DNA of 64,000 nucleotides from Flavobacterium psychrotolerans (GTDB taxonomy: Bacteria; Bacteroidota; Bacteroidia; Flavobacteriales; Flavobacteriaceae). Numbering within the stretch: the stretch's first letter is position 1; every line of letters begins with the position of its first letter. The notes beneath the pieces were generated by a model. The model worked only from the letters and a program-made list of their open reading frames with translations. It was not told the origin of the DNA and made no database searches. The stretch lies in NCBI RefSeq assembly GCF_003097635.1, contig NZ_QCZI01000008.1, positions 85,130 through 149,129 of the forward strand. The letters run 5' to 3'. Positions 54,685 to 62,683 of the stretch are shown here, piece by piece. The position numbers and the translations under genes are program-made.

Positions 54685-56310
54685 TTATACCTGCGGCAAT
54701 CCCAACTCCTTTAAAAATGCATTATGTTTATCAGTAGCTATTTTAATTTTATTATTGATATCATTAAGCTTTATATTCACTTCTCGTAAATCAATCTTTA
54801 CTTCATCAACAGAAGTGTTTACGTATCGAGAAATATTCAAATTATACCCTTGCTTTTCAATTTCTTCCATTGATACTCTTTTAGAATATCTTGGTAGTTC
54901 GTTTCTATATTTGTAGGTATATATAATTCTATCAAAATGGGCATCACTTAATGCATTTTGCCTTTTACCTTTTTCAAAATGCTCACTTGCATTGATAAAC
55001 AAAACATCTTCATGCTTTTTACATTTTTTAAGTACTAATATACAAACAGGGATTCCAGTAGAATAAAACAAATTAGAAGGCAAGCCAATAACGGTATCTA
55101 TATGATTATCTTTTAATAATTTGGTTCTTATTCTTTCTTCAGCTCCACCACGAAATAATACACCGTGTGGCAAAATGATTGCCATTGTACCTTCTTTTCC
55201 TAAAAAATGAAAACCGTGTAATAAAAACGCAAAATCTGCTGCGGATTTTGGGGCTAAACCATAACTTTTGAAACGGAAATCTTCTCCCATAGCTTCATTA
55301 GGTTCCCAACGCAAACTAAAGGGTGGATTTGCCACAATGGCATCAAACTCAATTTTCTTAGCAGGATTCATTTCGTTTAATTCGTCCCATTGATTGAATA
55401 AGGTATCTCCGTGAAATATTTCAAACTCAGTGTCTTTCATGCCGTGCAGCAGCATGTTCATACGAGCTAAGTTATAGGTTGTTATATTTTTTTCTTGACC
55501 GTATATTTTGCCAACGCTACCGCCATTTTCTTTGATACGTTTTCTAACATTCAATAAAAGTGAACCCGAGCCACTTGCAAAATCCAATACTTTTTCTAGT
55601 TTGTTTTTGGGTCCAGTGGTTGGGTCTTGACTGTCTAAAGTAACAATTTCTGATAGAATAGAAGATATTTGTTGCGGTGTATAAAATTCTCCTGCTTTTT
55701 TACCAGAGCCTGCTGCAAATTGTCCTATTAAATATTCATAAGCATCGCCTAAAGTATCGGAATCAGTGGAGAAATCTTTGATACCTTCCCCTATTTTTTT
55801 TAATATATCACAAAGCTTTTTATTTCTTTCGGTATAGGTTTTTCCTAATTTCTCTGAATTCAAATTAATTTCCGAAAACAAACCTTGAAAAGCACTTTCA
55901 AACGATTCGTTTTCTATATATCGAAAACCTTCTTCTAAAGTATGAAGTAATTCATCATCTTGAGTTCGTGCCATTTCGGAAATACTGCTCCACAAATGAT
56001 TAGGTTTAACTACGTAATGCACTTTTCTTCGCATTTGTTTTTCAAACTCGGGTATGTCATCAAAATTATTTTCATACCACAATTGAAGCGGAGTTATTAC
56101 TCCAAATTCAGAAATAATATTTGAATCGGTAACAGGATAATCTCTTCCTAATTCTTTCTTTGCAGATTCTTCATAATTGGAAGATAGGTATCTAAGAAAA
56201 AGAAACGATAGCATATAATCCCGAAAATCATCGGCATTCATCGCGCCACGCAAGTTGTCTGCTATATCCCAAAGGGTTTTACCCAATTGTTGTTGTTCTT
56301 TTTGTGTCAT
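54685..56310 (-). CDS. hsdM: type I restriction-modification system, DNA methyltransferase subunit M
   Basis: Adenine methyltransferase subunit of the type I enzyme. The 541 residues have an N-terminal helical HsdM_N domain (LWDIADNLRGAMNADDFRDY), the SAM site DFASGSGSLLLN at about residue 245 and the catalytic N6-adenine motif IVANPPF at about 330. The length is normal. It is the last of four same-strand genes (hsdR, hsdS, PrrC-like, hsdM), with only 8 bases to the PrrC-like gene, so all are probably one transcript. No clear terminator follows. Confidence 0.96.
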   Translation of the reverse strand: MTQKEQQQLGKTLWDIADNLRGAMNADDFRDYMLSFLFLRYLSSNYEESAKKELGRDYPVTDSNIISEFGVITPLQLWYENNFDDIPEFEKQMRRKVHYVVKPNHLWSSISEMARTQDDELLHTLEEGFRYIENESFESAFQGLFSEINLNSEKLGKTYTERNKKLCDILKKIGEGIKDFSTDSDTLGDAYEYLIGQFAAGSGKKAGEFYTPQQISSILSEIVTLDSQDPTTGPKNKLEKVLDFASGSGSLLLNVRKRIKENGGSVGKIYGQEKNITTYNLARMNMLLHGMKDTEFEIFHGDTLFNQWDELNEMNPAKKIEFDAIVANPPFSLRWEPNEAMGEDFRFKSYGLAPKSAADFAFLLHGFHFLGKEGTMAIILPHGVLFRGGAEERIRTKLLKDNHIDTVIGLPSNLFYSTGIPVCILVLKKCKKHEDVLFINASEHFEKGKRQNALSDAHFDRIIYTYKYRNELPRYSKRVSMEEIEKQGYNLNISRYVNTSVDEVKIDLREVNIKLNDINNKIKIATDKHNAFLKELGLPQV

Positions 56311-56318
56311 TTTCTCAA

Positions 56319-57386
56319 TTAAAATTTGAAATTGTATTTTGAGATAAGTTTATCAAATACTTCATTAAAAGTCTTTGCTTCATCCTCATTCATCTCACTT
56401 ACTTTAGGTATAAAAACATTCTTATGAGATAAAGAATTTATTTTTAAAATCGTGTTTTCCGGATCGTCCACAGCAATTTGTCGAAGCAAAATCTTTAATT
56501 GGCTAGTACCAAAAAATGAAGCAATAGTTTCCAATAACTGCCTAAGTAATACAAAATGAAATGTAAATAATTCTTTTTTTGCTTCTGACAAAACTTGAAG
56601 AAGATGCAAATGATATAGAAAAACTTCTTTGCCAAAAGGCTTTAGAGTTAATTCTTCTTCTTGTCGTTTTAGCATGAAAAAGTTAGAGTTTTTTTTGTAT
56701 TTATCACTTTTTTCACCTTTGCAAAGCCTATCATATAATATCGAGAATAATCCAATATGATGCGTTGTTACAATTATTTTCTTTTTTGGAAAAGAATCTT
56801 CAATTAACTTAGAGATTGATTCAGCTGTTAAAAAAATATTATGATCATCCATACTCGATACAGGGTCATCTATAAAAAAGTGAGCATCCTGAATACCTGC
56901 CCAAGAATCTGTCTCAAATAAGGCAACGAAAAAACACCAGATAAATATTCTTTCTTCACCTCTAGAAATTTTTATAGGATTGGTATTTTCGTCACTTAAA
57001 TAAAATTTGATTGAATGAATACCTTTTTCTCGGTCTTCATCCTCATAAAGATTTAATTTGAATTTATATCTGGGTTGATATAACGATAATGTTTCTTCTA
57101 ATATATCGGTATCAAGCAATAGTGAATGAAATTGATTTAATGAACTTGGTATAATATCTAGTTTTATGTTTTCATTATTATGTGGTTCGTCATTATCCCA
57201 AACAAATAAATCCTCACTAAATGCATTATAATAAACACCCGAATGACGACCATTATTAGGGTTTTTGGTTATATTTTTATATTCTACAGATAAGCGGGTT
57301 TTCCCAGTAGCATTAAAGGCATAAACCAAGATAATTTTTTCCTTTATATCCTTTAGTTCTTGAGCTATTTCAGTAATTGTACTCAT
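56319..57386 (-). CDS. PrrC-like ABC-type ATPase / putative anticodon nuclease
   Basis: Intact 355-residue protein placed between hsdS and hsdM. Residues 1-215 form an ABC/SMC-type ATPase: Walker A YAFNATGKT (K29), signature-like ISRGEE (140-145), Walker B HFFIDDPVSSMDD (169-181) and a switch histidine in VTTHH. No coiled-coil arm or transporter partner is seen. The C-terminal helical part carries R282, E286 and H321; known PrrC uses Arg320-Glu324-His356, the same R-x3-E spacing with the His 32 residues on (35 here). I infer a latent tRNA nuclease kept silent by the restriction enzyme; activity is not provable from sequence. Gaps of 3 and 8 bases to its neighbours indicate one operon. Confidence 0.78.
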   Translation of the reverse strand: MSTITEIAQELKDIKEKIILVYAFNATGKTRLSVEYKNITKNPNNGRHSGVYYNAFSEDLFVWDNDEPHNNENIKLDIIPSSLNQFHSLLLDTDILEETLSLYQPRYKFKLNLYEDEDREKGIHSIKFYLSDENTNPIKISRGEERIFIWCFFVALFETDSWAGIQDAHFFIDDPVSSMDDHNIFLTAESISKLIEDSFPKKKIIVTTHHIGLFSILYDRLCKGEKSDKYKKNSNFFMLKRQEEELTLKPFGKEVFLYHLHLLQVLSEAKKELFTFHFVLLRQLLETIASFFGTSQLKILLRQIAVDDPENTILKINSLSHKNVFIPKVSEMNEDEAKTFNEVFDKLISKYNFKF

Positions 57387-57389
57387 ATT

Positions 57390-58577
57390 TTAATTTTTCA
57401 CTTTAGGAAACAAGCCTTGCATCAATCCTTTTTTATGCAACTTTAATTGTTCTATTTTATAAACTTGTTCTTTAATTAATTCATCTAATGAAGAAATTGT
57501 ATTTGCTATTTTTTGTTGTTCTTTTGGATTTGGATTAGGTATTTTAATTTCAGAAAATTGACTATAACTAACCATTTTTCCATCTCTGAGCCCTTCTAAA
57601 TTCTTGTTTAGATTTCTAATGTATAAATCTGTTTTAAAATAATGCTTATAAAATTCATTTTCAGAATATTCATTTTTCTTTCTCAGTATGATATAGGCAG
57701 GACTGCAAATTCCTTTATAATTTGAATACTCAATACCTCCTTGAAATGATCTCAAACTAATAATAAAGTCACCAATATCTATAACTTTATAGCTTTCTAC
57801 GCTTTTTTCAGTTACAACAACATTATAATTAATCAAATCTCGAGGAATTGCACCTAGTTCTTGAGTAATTGCAAGAATTGGTAAATTAGAATTATGATTT
57901 TTATTCGATATTGTATCAAAGAGTTCATTTCCATTTAAAAATTCCCAGTCTCCATTCTTTTCAAATTCTTTGTACCTTAATTTCGGCACTTTTTCTCCTT
58001 TTTGCGGAAAAAGATTTTGCATCAATCCTTTTTTGTAGGTTTTTAAGCTTTCTAGTTTATCCGAAAGAGCAGTCATTACTTCATCTAAAGAAGAAAGACA
58101 ATGGGCAATTTTTTCTTGTTCGGTAGTTTTTCTAGGAACTAATACTTTTTCTTTTTTATAGTCAGAATAATATATGTGAGGTATGCCAGACCCTTTGATA
58201 TATGTTTTTAAATCAACTGTATTTAAAAGATAGTAAATCCAATTTAAATTATACTTTTTATTGTCTTTTGATTTTAAAGCAGTCAAAGTACCTAATATAG
58301 TTGATTTACTTTCACACAGATTTAATCTACCAACACCTGAACCATCTTTAACAATAGAAATGTATTCATTTTCATGCTGATAATTATTAATGTAACCTAC
58401 TATACTATCAGCACCATAAACAGGAAAACCTTCATTTTTTAATTCAAGTTTATTTAATGCAACGCTTGAACTCTCTGATGCTACAATATTTTCAATTATA
58501 TCCTCTACCCATTCACCTTCATTCACAAACTCAGGAAAACGAAATTCAGGAATCAATTTATTTATTTGATTATTCAT
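57390..58577 (-). CDS. hsdS: type I restriction-modification system, specificity subunit S
   Basis: DNA-recognition subunit with two target-recognition domains. The 395-residue protein (MNNQINKLIPEFRFPEF, ATG at 58577, overlapping the hsdR stop by 8 bases) has two half-repeats. Each ends in a conserved helix, SSLDEVMTALSDKLESL then KKGLMQNLFPQ for the first and SSLDELIKEQVYKIEQL then KKGLMQGLFP for the second. TRD1 spans about residues 10-175 and TRD2 about 220-360. The bipartite target cannot be read from sequence. A longer frame from 58601 would overlap hsdR more and is less likely. Confidence 0.94.
   Translation of the reverse strand: MNNQINKLIPEFRFPEFVNEGEWVEDIIENIVASESSSVALNKLELKNEGFPVYGADSIVGYINNYQHENEYISIVKDGSGVGRLNLCESKSTILGTLTALKSKDNKKYNLNWIYYLLNTVDLKTYIKGSGIPHIYYSDYKKEKVLVPRKTTEQEKIAHCLSSLDEVMTALSDKLESLKTYKKGLMQNLFPQKGEKVPKLRYKEFEKNGDWEFLNGNELFDTISNKNHNSNLPILAITQELGAIPRDLINYNVVVTEKSVESYKVIDIGDFIISLRSFQGGIEYSNYKGICSPAYIILRKKNEYSENEFYKHYFKTDLYIRNLNKNLEGLRDGKMVSYSQFSEIKIPNPNPKEQQKIANTISSLDELIKEQVYKIEQLKLHKKGLMQGLFPKVKN
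57417..58034. repeat. 18-bp direct repeats in hsdS at a 600-bp distance
   Basis: TTGCATCAATCCTTTTTT occurs at 57417-57434 and again at 58017-58034, in the codons for the two conserved KKGLM helices. Such repeats allow loss or exchange of one recognition half by recombination. Positions between the two copies are unique sequence. Confidence 0.85.
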
Positions 58578-61563
58578 ATGCAGAAAGTCCAGATATTTCA
58601 CGCCCTTGGGCTTGTTTTTTTAATACTTTATCTATAAGATCTTTCATTAAATCTTCTTCTTTTTTGCTGCGTTCTTTCCAGTTGAGTTCTAAAGGCTCTA
58701 ACAAATCGGTTAGTTTTTCACCATCAAATATCAATCGGCTCATAATGTTGTTTACAAATGCTTTTAAATCGTTAGTTTGTAAACCATGAGAGAGTGCTAT
58801 TTCAGAAATAATTTTATCGTTTTTATCATCTTTAAAAGTTTGATACCCTTTGCGTAATTTATTTACATCTTGCCCTGTGTTCCAATCTAAACTATTGATA
58901 TAATCGGACAAGTCTTCCTGTTCTTCCATCATATTGGCAGTAGCACTCAACAAACTAATGATTTCTTGTTTAGTCATTTTTTGTTTAGACGGTTTCATCT
59001 GCAAATTTTCTGCCACCAAATTCATGATGTAGTCATAATCAATCACCGCAGAGGCAAACAAGACAAATTCAAAATCCAATTGCTGTATGTCAGTTGGCGC
59101 ATTGTTGCCTTCTTTGTCTTGTATGGCTTTGAATTGTTTTGCTGTTTCTAAATAAGAACTTTTAAACGATTGCAAACGGTCGGTTGGTAAAATACTTTCA
59201 ATAACTTCTTTTTGCTTTTCGTCTAAATCGGTATATTGGTCTAATTGGGTTTTAAGTCGTTGTACTTCTTTAAAGTTTTTTACAAAAGCAATTTTGGCAC
59301 TGTCACCTCTAAGGCTATAAACATCCTGTGGTTCATTTGCTAAATTATTTTCTATCATAAAAGCACCCAAAGCTTCCACCGCTTTTTTATAATCCTCTAT
59401 AACCAAAGGTGCGGCATCTACCATCCAAATTTTGATAGCTTTGTCTTCTGATTTTTCTCCAGAAAATAATTTAATAGCTCGGTTAACCTGTTCTTGTTGT
59501 GAGCGGAAATCTAATATATTGCCATAAGGCTTGGTGTCGTTCAATACACGATTGGTACGAGAAAACGCTTGAATCAATCCGTGGTATTTCAAGTTTTTGT
59601 CCACATACAAGGTATTCAAAAATTTAGAATCAAAACCAGTAAGCAACATATCTACTACAATAGTAATGTCTATTTTATTTTTGTGAGCATAATCCTGATT
59701 ACTGTATTTTTGGTCTTTAATACGAGCTTGAACATTTTGATAATAACCATCAAACTCGTTTATGTTATGATTGGTACCAAATTGTTTATTGTAATCATCA
59801 ATAATTTCAATTAACGCCTTTTTCTTTTCTTCAGGATTTACTTGATTATCAATTTTTTCTTGTGGTAAATCTTCTTGCAATTGTTTGATGTCTTCCACAT
59901 TTTTTTGATCACCATCTCTTGCCATAAATTGAGCAGGAGGAGAAAAAACACATGCAATGTTTAATGGAACATAATTATCATCCGTTAGTTTCTTTTTTTG
60001 TTGAGCGAGTTTAAACAAACGAAAATATTCAATGGCATTATTGATAGAAGATGTTGCCAAAACCGCATTAAATTTTCTGTGGTTAGTTGCAGCATCATGT
60101 TTTTCTATAATAGCATCTACAACCGCTTGTTGCGCAATAGCTTCGCCTGGTTTTGGGTTTACATCACCTTTACCTTTAAAATAATCAATATGGAATCGCA
60201 ACACATTTCTGTCTTCAATAGCATGTGTTATAGTGTAGGCATGCAATTGCTTTTCAAAAATAGATTCCGTTGTTTTATAAGTCGCTTCTTCGTTTTCTCT
60301 AACAATGTAATTGGAATTTTCAGAAAAAATAGGTGTGCCCGTAAAGCCAAACAACTGCGCTTTTGGAAAGAATTCCTTGATAGCATTATGATTGTCCCCA
60401 AATTGGGAACGATGGCATTCGTCAAAAATAATGACCATGCGACTGTCTCTCAAGTATTTTAATCGATCTTTATAGTTTTTAGTATCATCAAGTGCTAAAC
60501 CTAATTTTTGAATAGTAGTAACAATCACTTTATCCGAATAATCAGAAGACAATAGGCGTCTTACTAAACTTTCGGTATTGGTGTTCTCTTCAACGCTTCC
60601 CTCTTGAAATTTATTGAATTCTTCGCGTGTTTGTCGGTCTAGGTCTTTTCTATCTACAACAAACAAGCATTTTTCAATTTCAGGGTTTTCTTTTAGTAAT
60701 GTTGATGCTTTAAATGAAGTTAAGGTTTTACCACTTCCGGTTGTATGCCAAATGTAACCATTACCACGATTTTGGCTAATACAATCTACAATCGTTTTTA
60801 CAGCATAAATTTGATAAGGACGCATTACTAGAAGCTTTTGTTCGCTTTCTACAAGCACCATATATTTGCTAATCATTTCGCCCAAGGTACATTTAGACAA
60901 AAACTTATCTGAAAATAAATCTAAATTGGTGATTTTTTTATTGCTTTCGTCGGCTAATTGATAAACGGGTAAAAACTGTTCATCAGCATTGAACTGAAAG
61001 TGTTGATTTTTGTTATTGGCAAAATAATAAGTATTATATTGGTTACTTACAATGAACAATTGTATAAAGCACATCAGTGAATTGGTATAACCATTTCCTG
61101 CATCATTTTTGTAATCAACAATTTGTTGCATGGCTTGTCTTGGTGAAATGCCAACACCTTTTAATTCAATTTGAACAATCGGTAACCCATTAATTAAAAT
61201 AACCACATCATAACGATGATTGCTATTTTCTGTGTTAATGCGTAATTGATTGATAACTTCAAAGTCATTTTTGCACCAATCTTTTATGTTTACAAGCGTA
61301 TAATGCAATGGTGTACCATCTTCACGTTGAAAATAATTTTTCTCACGTAATTTTTTTGAAGCAGCAAAAACATCAGTACTTATGATTTCATCTCTCAAAC
61401 GTGCAAATTCAGAATTACTTAAACGCACACGGTTTAGTGCTTCAAACTTATCACGGAAGTTTTTTTCAAGAGAAAATCTATCGCGAATATCAGAGCGATA
61501 AGTGTATTTTAAATCGGTTAGCTTGGAAATAAAGCTTTGTTCTATTTGGCTTTCTTTGGTCAT
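58570..61563 (-). CDS. hsdR: type I restriction-modification system, endonuclease/translocase subunit R
   Basis: Motor and nuclease subunit of the type I enzyme. The 997 residues contain an N-terminal PD-(D/E)XK nuclease region (DVVILINGLPIVQIELKGVG, with the D...ExK pattern at about 125-140), the helicase Walker A WHTTGSGKTLTSF at about 265-275, DECHR (motif II), FGFTGTPIF (motif III) and a late QAFSRTNRV (motif VI). The C terminus ends in a helical domain for HsdM contact. It is the first gene of the operon and has a -7 box upstream. Full length, no frameshift. Confidence 0.96.
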   Translation of the reverse strand: MTKESQIEQSFISKLTDLKYTYRSDIRDRFSLEKNFRDKFEALNRVRLSNSEFARLRDEIISTDVFAASKKLREKNYFQREDGTPLHYTLVNIKDWCKNDFEVINQLRINTENSNHRYDVVILINGLPIVQIELKGVGISPRQAMQQIVDYKNDAGNGYTNSLMCFIQLFIVSNQYNTYYFANNKNQHFQFNADEQFLPVYQLADESNKKITNLDLFSDKFLSKCTLGEMISKYMVLVESEQKLLVMRPYQIYAVKTIVDCISQNRGNGYIWHTTGSGKTLTSFKASTLLKENPEIEKCLFVVDRKDLDRQTREEFNKFQEGSVEENTNTESLVRRLLSSDYSDKVIVTTIQKLGLALDDTKNYKDRLKYLRDSRMVIIFDECHRSQFGDNHNAIKEFFPKAQLFGFTGTPIFSENSNYIVRENEEATYKTTESIFEKQLHAYTITHAIEDRNVLRFHIDYFKGKGDVNPKPGEAIAQQAVVDAIIEKHDAATNHRKFNAVLATSSINNAIEYFRLFKLAQQKKKLTDDNYVPLNIACVFSPPAQFMARDGDQKNVEDIKQLQEDLPQEKIDNQVNPEEKKKALIEIIDDYNKQFGTNHNINEFDGYYQNVQARIKDQKYSNQDYAHKNKIDITIVVDMLLTGFDSKFLNTLYVDKNLKYHGLIQAFSRTNRVLNDTKPYGNILDFRSQQEQVNRAIKLFSGEKSEDKAIKIWMVDAAPLVIEDYKKAVEALGAFMIENNLANEPQDVYSLRGDSAKIAFVKNFKEVQRLKTQLDQYTDLDEKQKEVIESILPTDRLQSFKSSYLETAKQFKAIQDKEGNNAPTDIQQLDFEFVLFASAVIDYDYIMNLVAENLQMKPSKQKMTKQEIISLLSATANMMEEQEDLSDYINSLDWNTGQDVNKLRKGYQTFKDDKNDKIISEIALSHGLQTNDLKAFVNNIMSRLIFDGEKLTDLLEPLELNWKERSKKEEDLMKDLIDKVLKKQAQGREISGLSAYE

Positions 61564-61606
61564 TTGTTTTTACAAAATGAAATTGAAACTTTATTTCAAC
61601 ATTCGT

Positions 61607-61638
61607 CAAAAGTAATTAAATTATCCCATAAAAAGCAA
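61607..61638 (-). promoter_or_regulatory. promoter of the hsdR-hsdS-PrrC-like-hsdM operon
   Basis: Minus-strand TACTTTTG (61614-61607) fits TAnnTTTG, with a TTG (61638-61636) 21 nt upstream. It ends 43 bases before the hsdR ATG. No similar promoter or long gap lies between the four genes, supporting a single transcript. Confidence 0.58.
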
Positions 61639-61714
61639 TGTTTCTTTATGCACATTAGTTTGATTCATAATAAAAAACAGTGATTTTTGTTTCTGTTTTT
61701 TGATTTATAAAAAC

Positions 61715-62458
61715 CTAGCCCTCCACCACCTCAACACCAATATTCCCATCCGCTCGTAACACATATTTTATCCCATTAAGCTCTTGGTAAAAAGTAACCC
61801 CAACAAAAGCAAATCGGTGCAATCCAACATCCGGCAAAGTAGTGGGAGTCATAGTGAAATCAGCTACTTCAATACCTTTTTCAAATATTAAAACAGGCGC
61901 CATAAACAGAGTGTAAATGCTTTCAAAATCGGTACCCAAAACCCCAAATTGCAATTCTAAATGCGTGGCACTTTTGGGAAACCGCACTAAATTTATATTA
62001 AAATCAGCAACGCTATACACACAGGAAACAGGATTATAACTTGCCTTCATCGGTACCACACTAGCTATAAAACATTTCGGCGTAAATTTAAAATCATTAA
62101 AAAGCTTGTGCCCCTCTGGACTACTAATACCTTTGCCAACAGTGCGTTGCCCCCTTTCAGAAATTGCATCACAATTCTTAATCCCTTGAAACAATTGCAT
62201 CATTCTACCATGCAAAGTCCCTTCTTTATAATACATCAAAAAAGGAAATAGCGCCATCCGAATCTCCTTTTTAATGCGAGAACAATGCCCAAATTCAGAG
62301 TTGTTTTCCCTAACCCTAATCATGCTGGGTTTCGTTTTAATGGCTTTCCCGTTAAAACCGCCACCCGCTTTTCGAGCTACAGCCTTGCCTTTTCTGTAAT
62401 AAAAATTAATTCCTCCAAGTGTTCCCTCAAATAAAACAAGTCCTTTTTGTGTTGCCAT
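61715..62458 (-). CDS. conserved protein of unknown function (ATQKGLVLFEGTLGG family)
   Basis: A 247-residue soluble protein without signal peptide or membrane helix. It opens with MATQKGLVLFEGTLGGINFY, then a basic stretch (RKGKAVARKAGGGFNGKAI) and RENNSEFGHCSRIKKEIR. I have seen similar openings in other proteins of Flavobacteria without known function, but cannot name the family. The C-terminal two thirds look like beta-rich sequence. It is on the same strand as the restriction operon, 151 bases upstream of hsdR, and an 11-bp tandem array lies 42 bases before its ATG. Confidence 0.72.
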   Translation of the reverse strand: MATQKGLVLFEGTLGGINFYYRKGKAVARKAGGGFNGKAIKTKPSMIRVRENNSEFGHCSRIKKEIRMALFPFLMYYKEGTLHGRMMQLFQGIKNCDAISERGQRTVGKGISSPEGHKLFNDFKFTPKCFIASVVPMKASYNPVSCVYSVADFNINLVRFPKSATHLELQFGVLGTDFESIYTLFMAPVLIFEKGIEVADFTMTPTTLPDVGLHRFAFVGVTFYQELNGIKYVLRADGNIGVEVVEG

Positions 62459-62499
62459 AATAGTTGTATTGAAAATATAAAAATAAGTATAAATTTATA

Positions 62500-62554
62500 T
62501 TTATAACGTATGTATATCGTATTTATAACGTATATCTGTTGTGTTTATATCGTA
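62500..62554. repeat. five-unit 11-bp tandem array upstream of the 247-residue protein gene
   Basis: Consecutive 11-bp units at 62500, 62511, 62522, 62533 and 62544 share the pattern TTTATAACGTA/TGTATATCGTA; the fourth unit is degenerate. The spacing equals about one helical turn. It lies 42-96 bases before the ATG at 62458 and could overlap the promoter. No match to the 22-bp array core at 6443, though that array is also built from 11-bp halves. Confidence 0.78.
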
Positions 62555-62659
62555 TTAAATTAATACAAGCTAAAGAGCAAAATAATAAAATCTTTTCCTA
62601 CACTGCCAAATAAATCCATTCATTATAAAGAAACTCAAAATCAGAATAATTATCTTTAC

Positions 62660-62667
62660 TATCTTTG
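62660..62667 (+). promoter_or_regulatory. -7 box of the PaaE-like reductase gene
   Basis: TATCTTTG at 62660-62667 fits TAnnTTTG and ends 16 bases before the ATG at 62684. Confidence 0.6.
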
Positions 62668-62683
62668 CAAAAAACTACATCCA

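Noticed and set aside
56319..57386. ordinary ABC transporter ATPase or RecF-like repair protein
   Set aside because: There is no partner permease, the signature and C-terminal R-x3-E...H pattern differ, and the gene is embedded in a restriction operon.
62500..62554. CRISPR or insertion-sequence terminal repeats
   Set aside because: Units are 11 bp, contiguous and too short; no transposase or inverted ends are seen.
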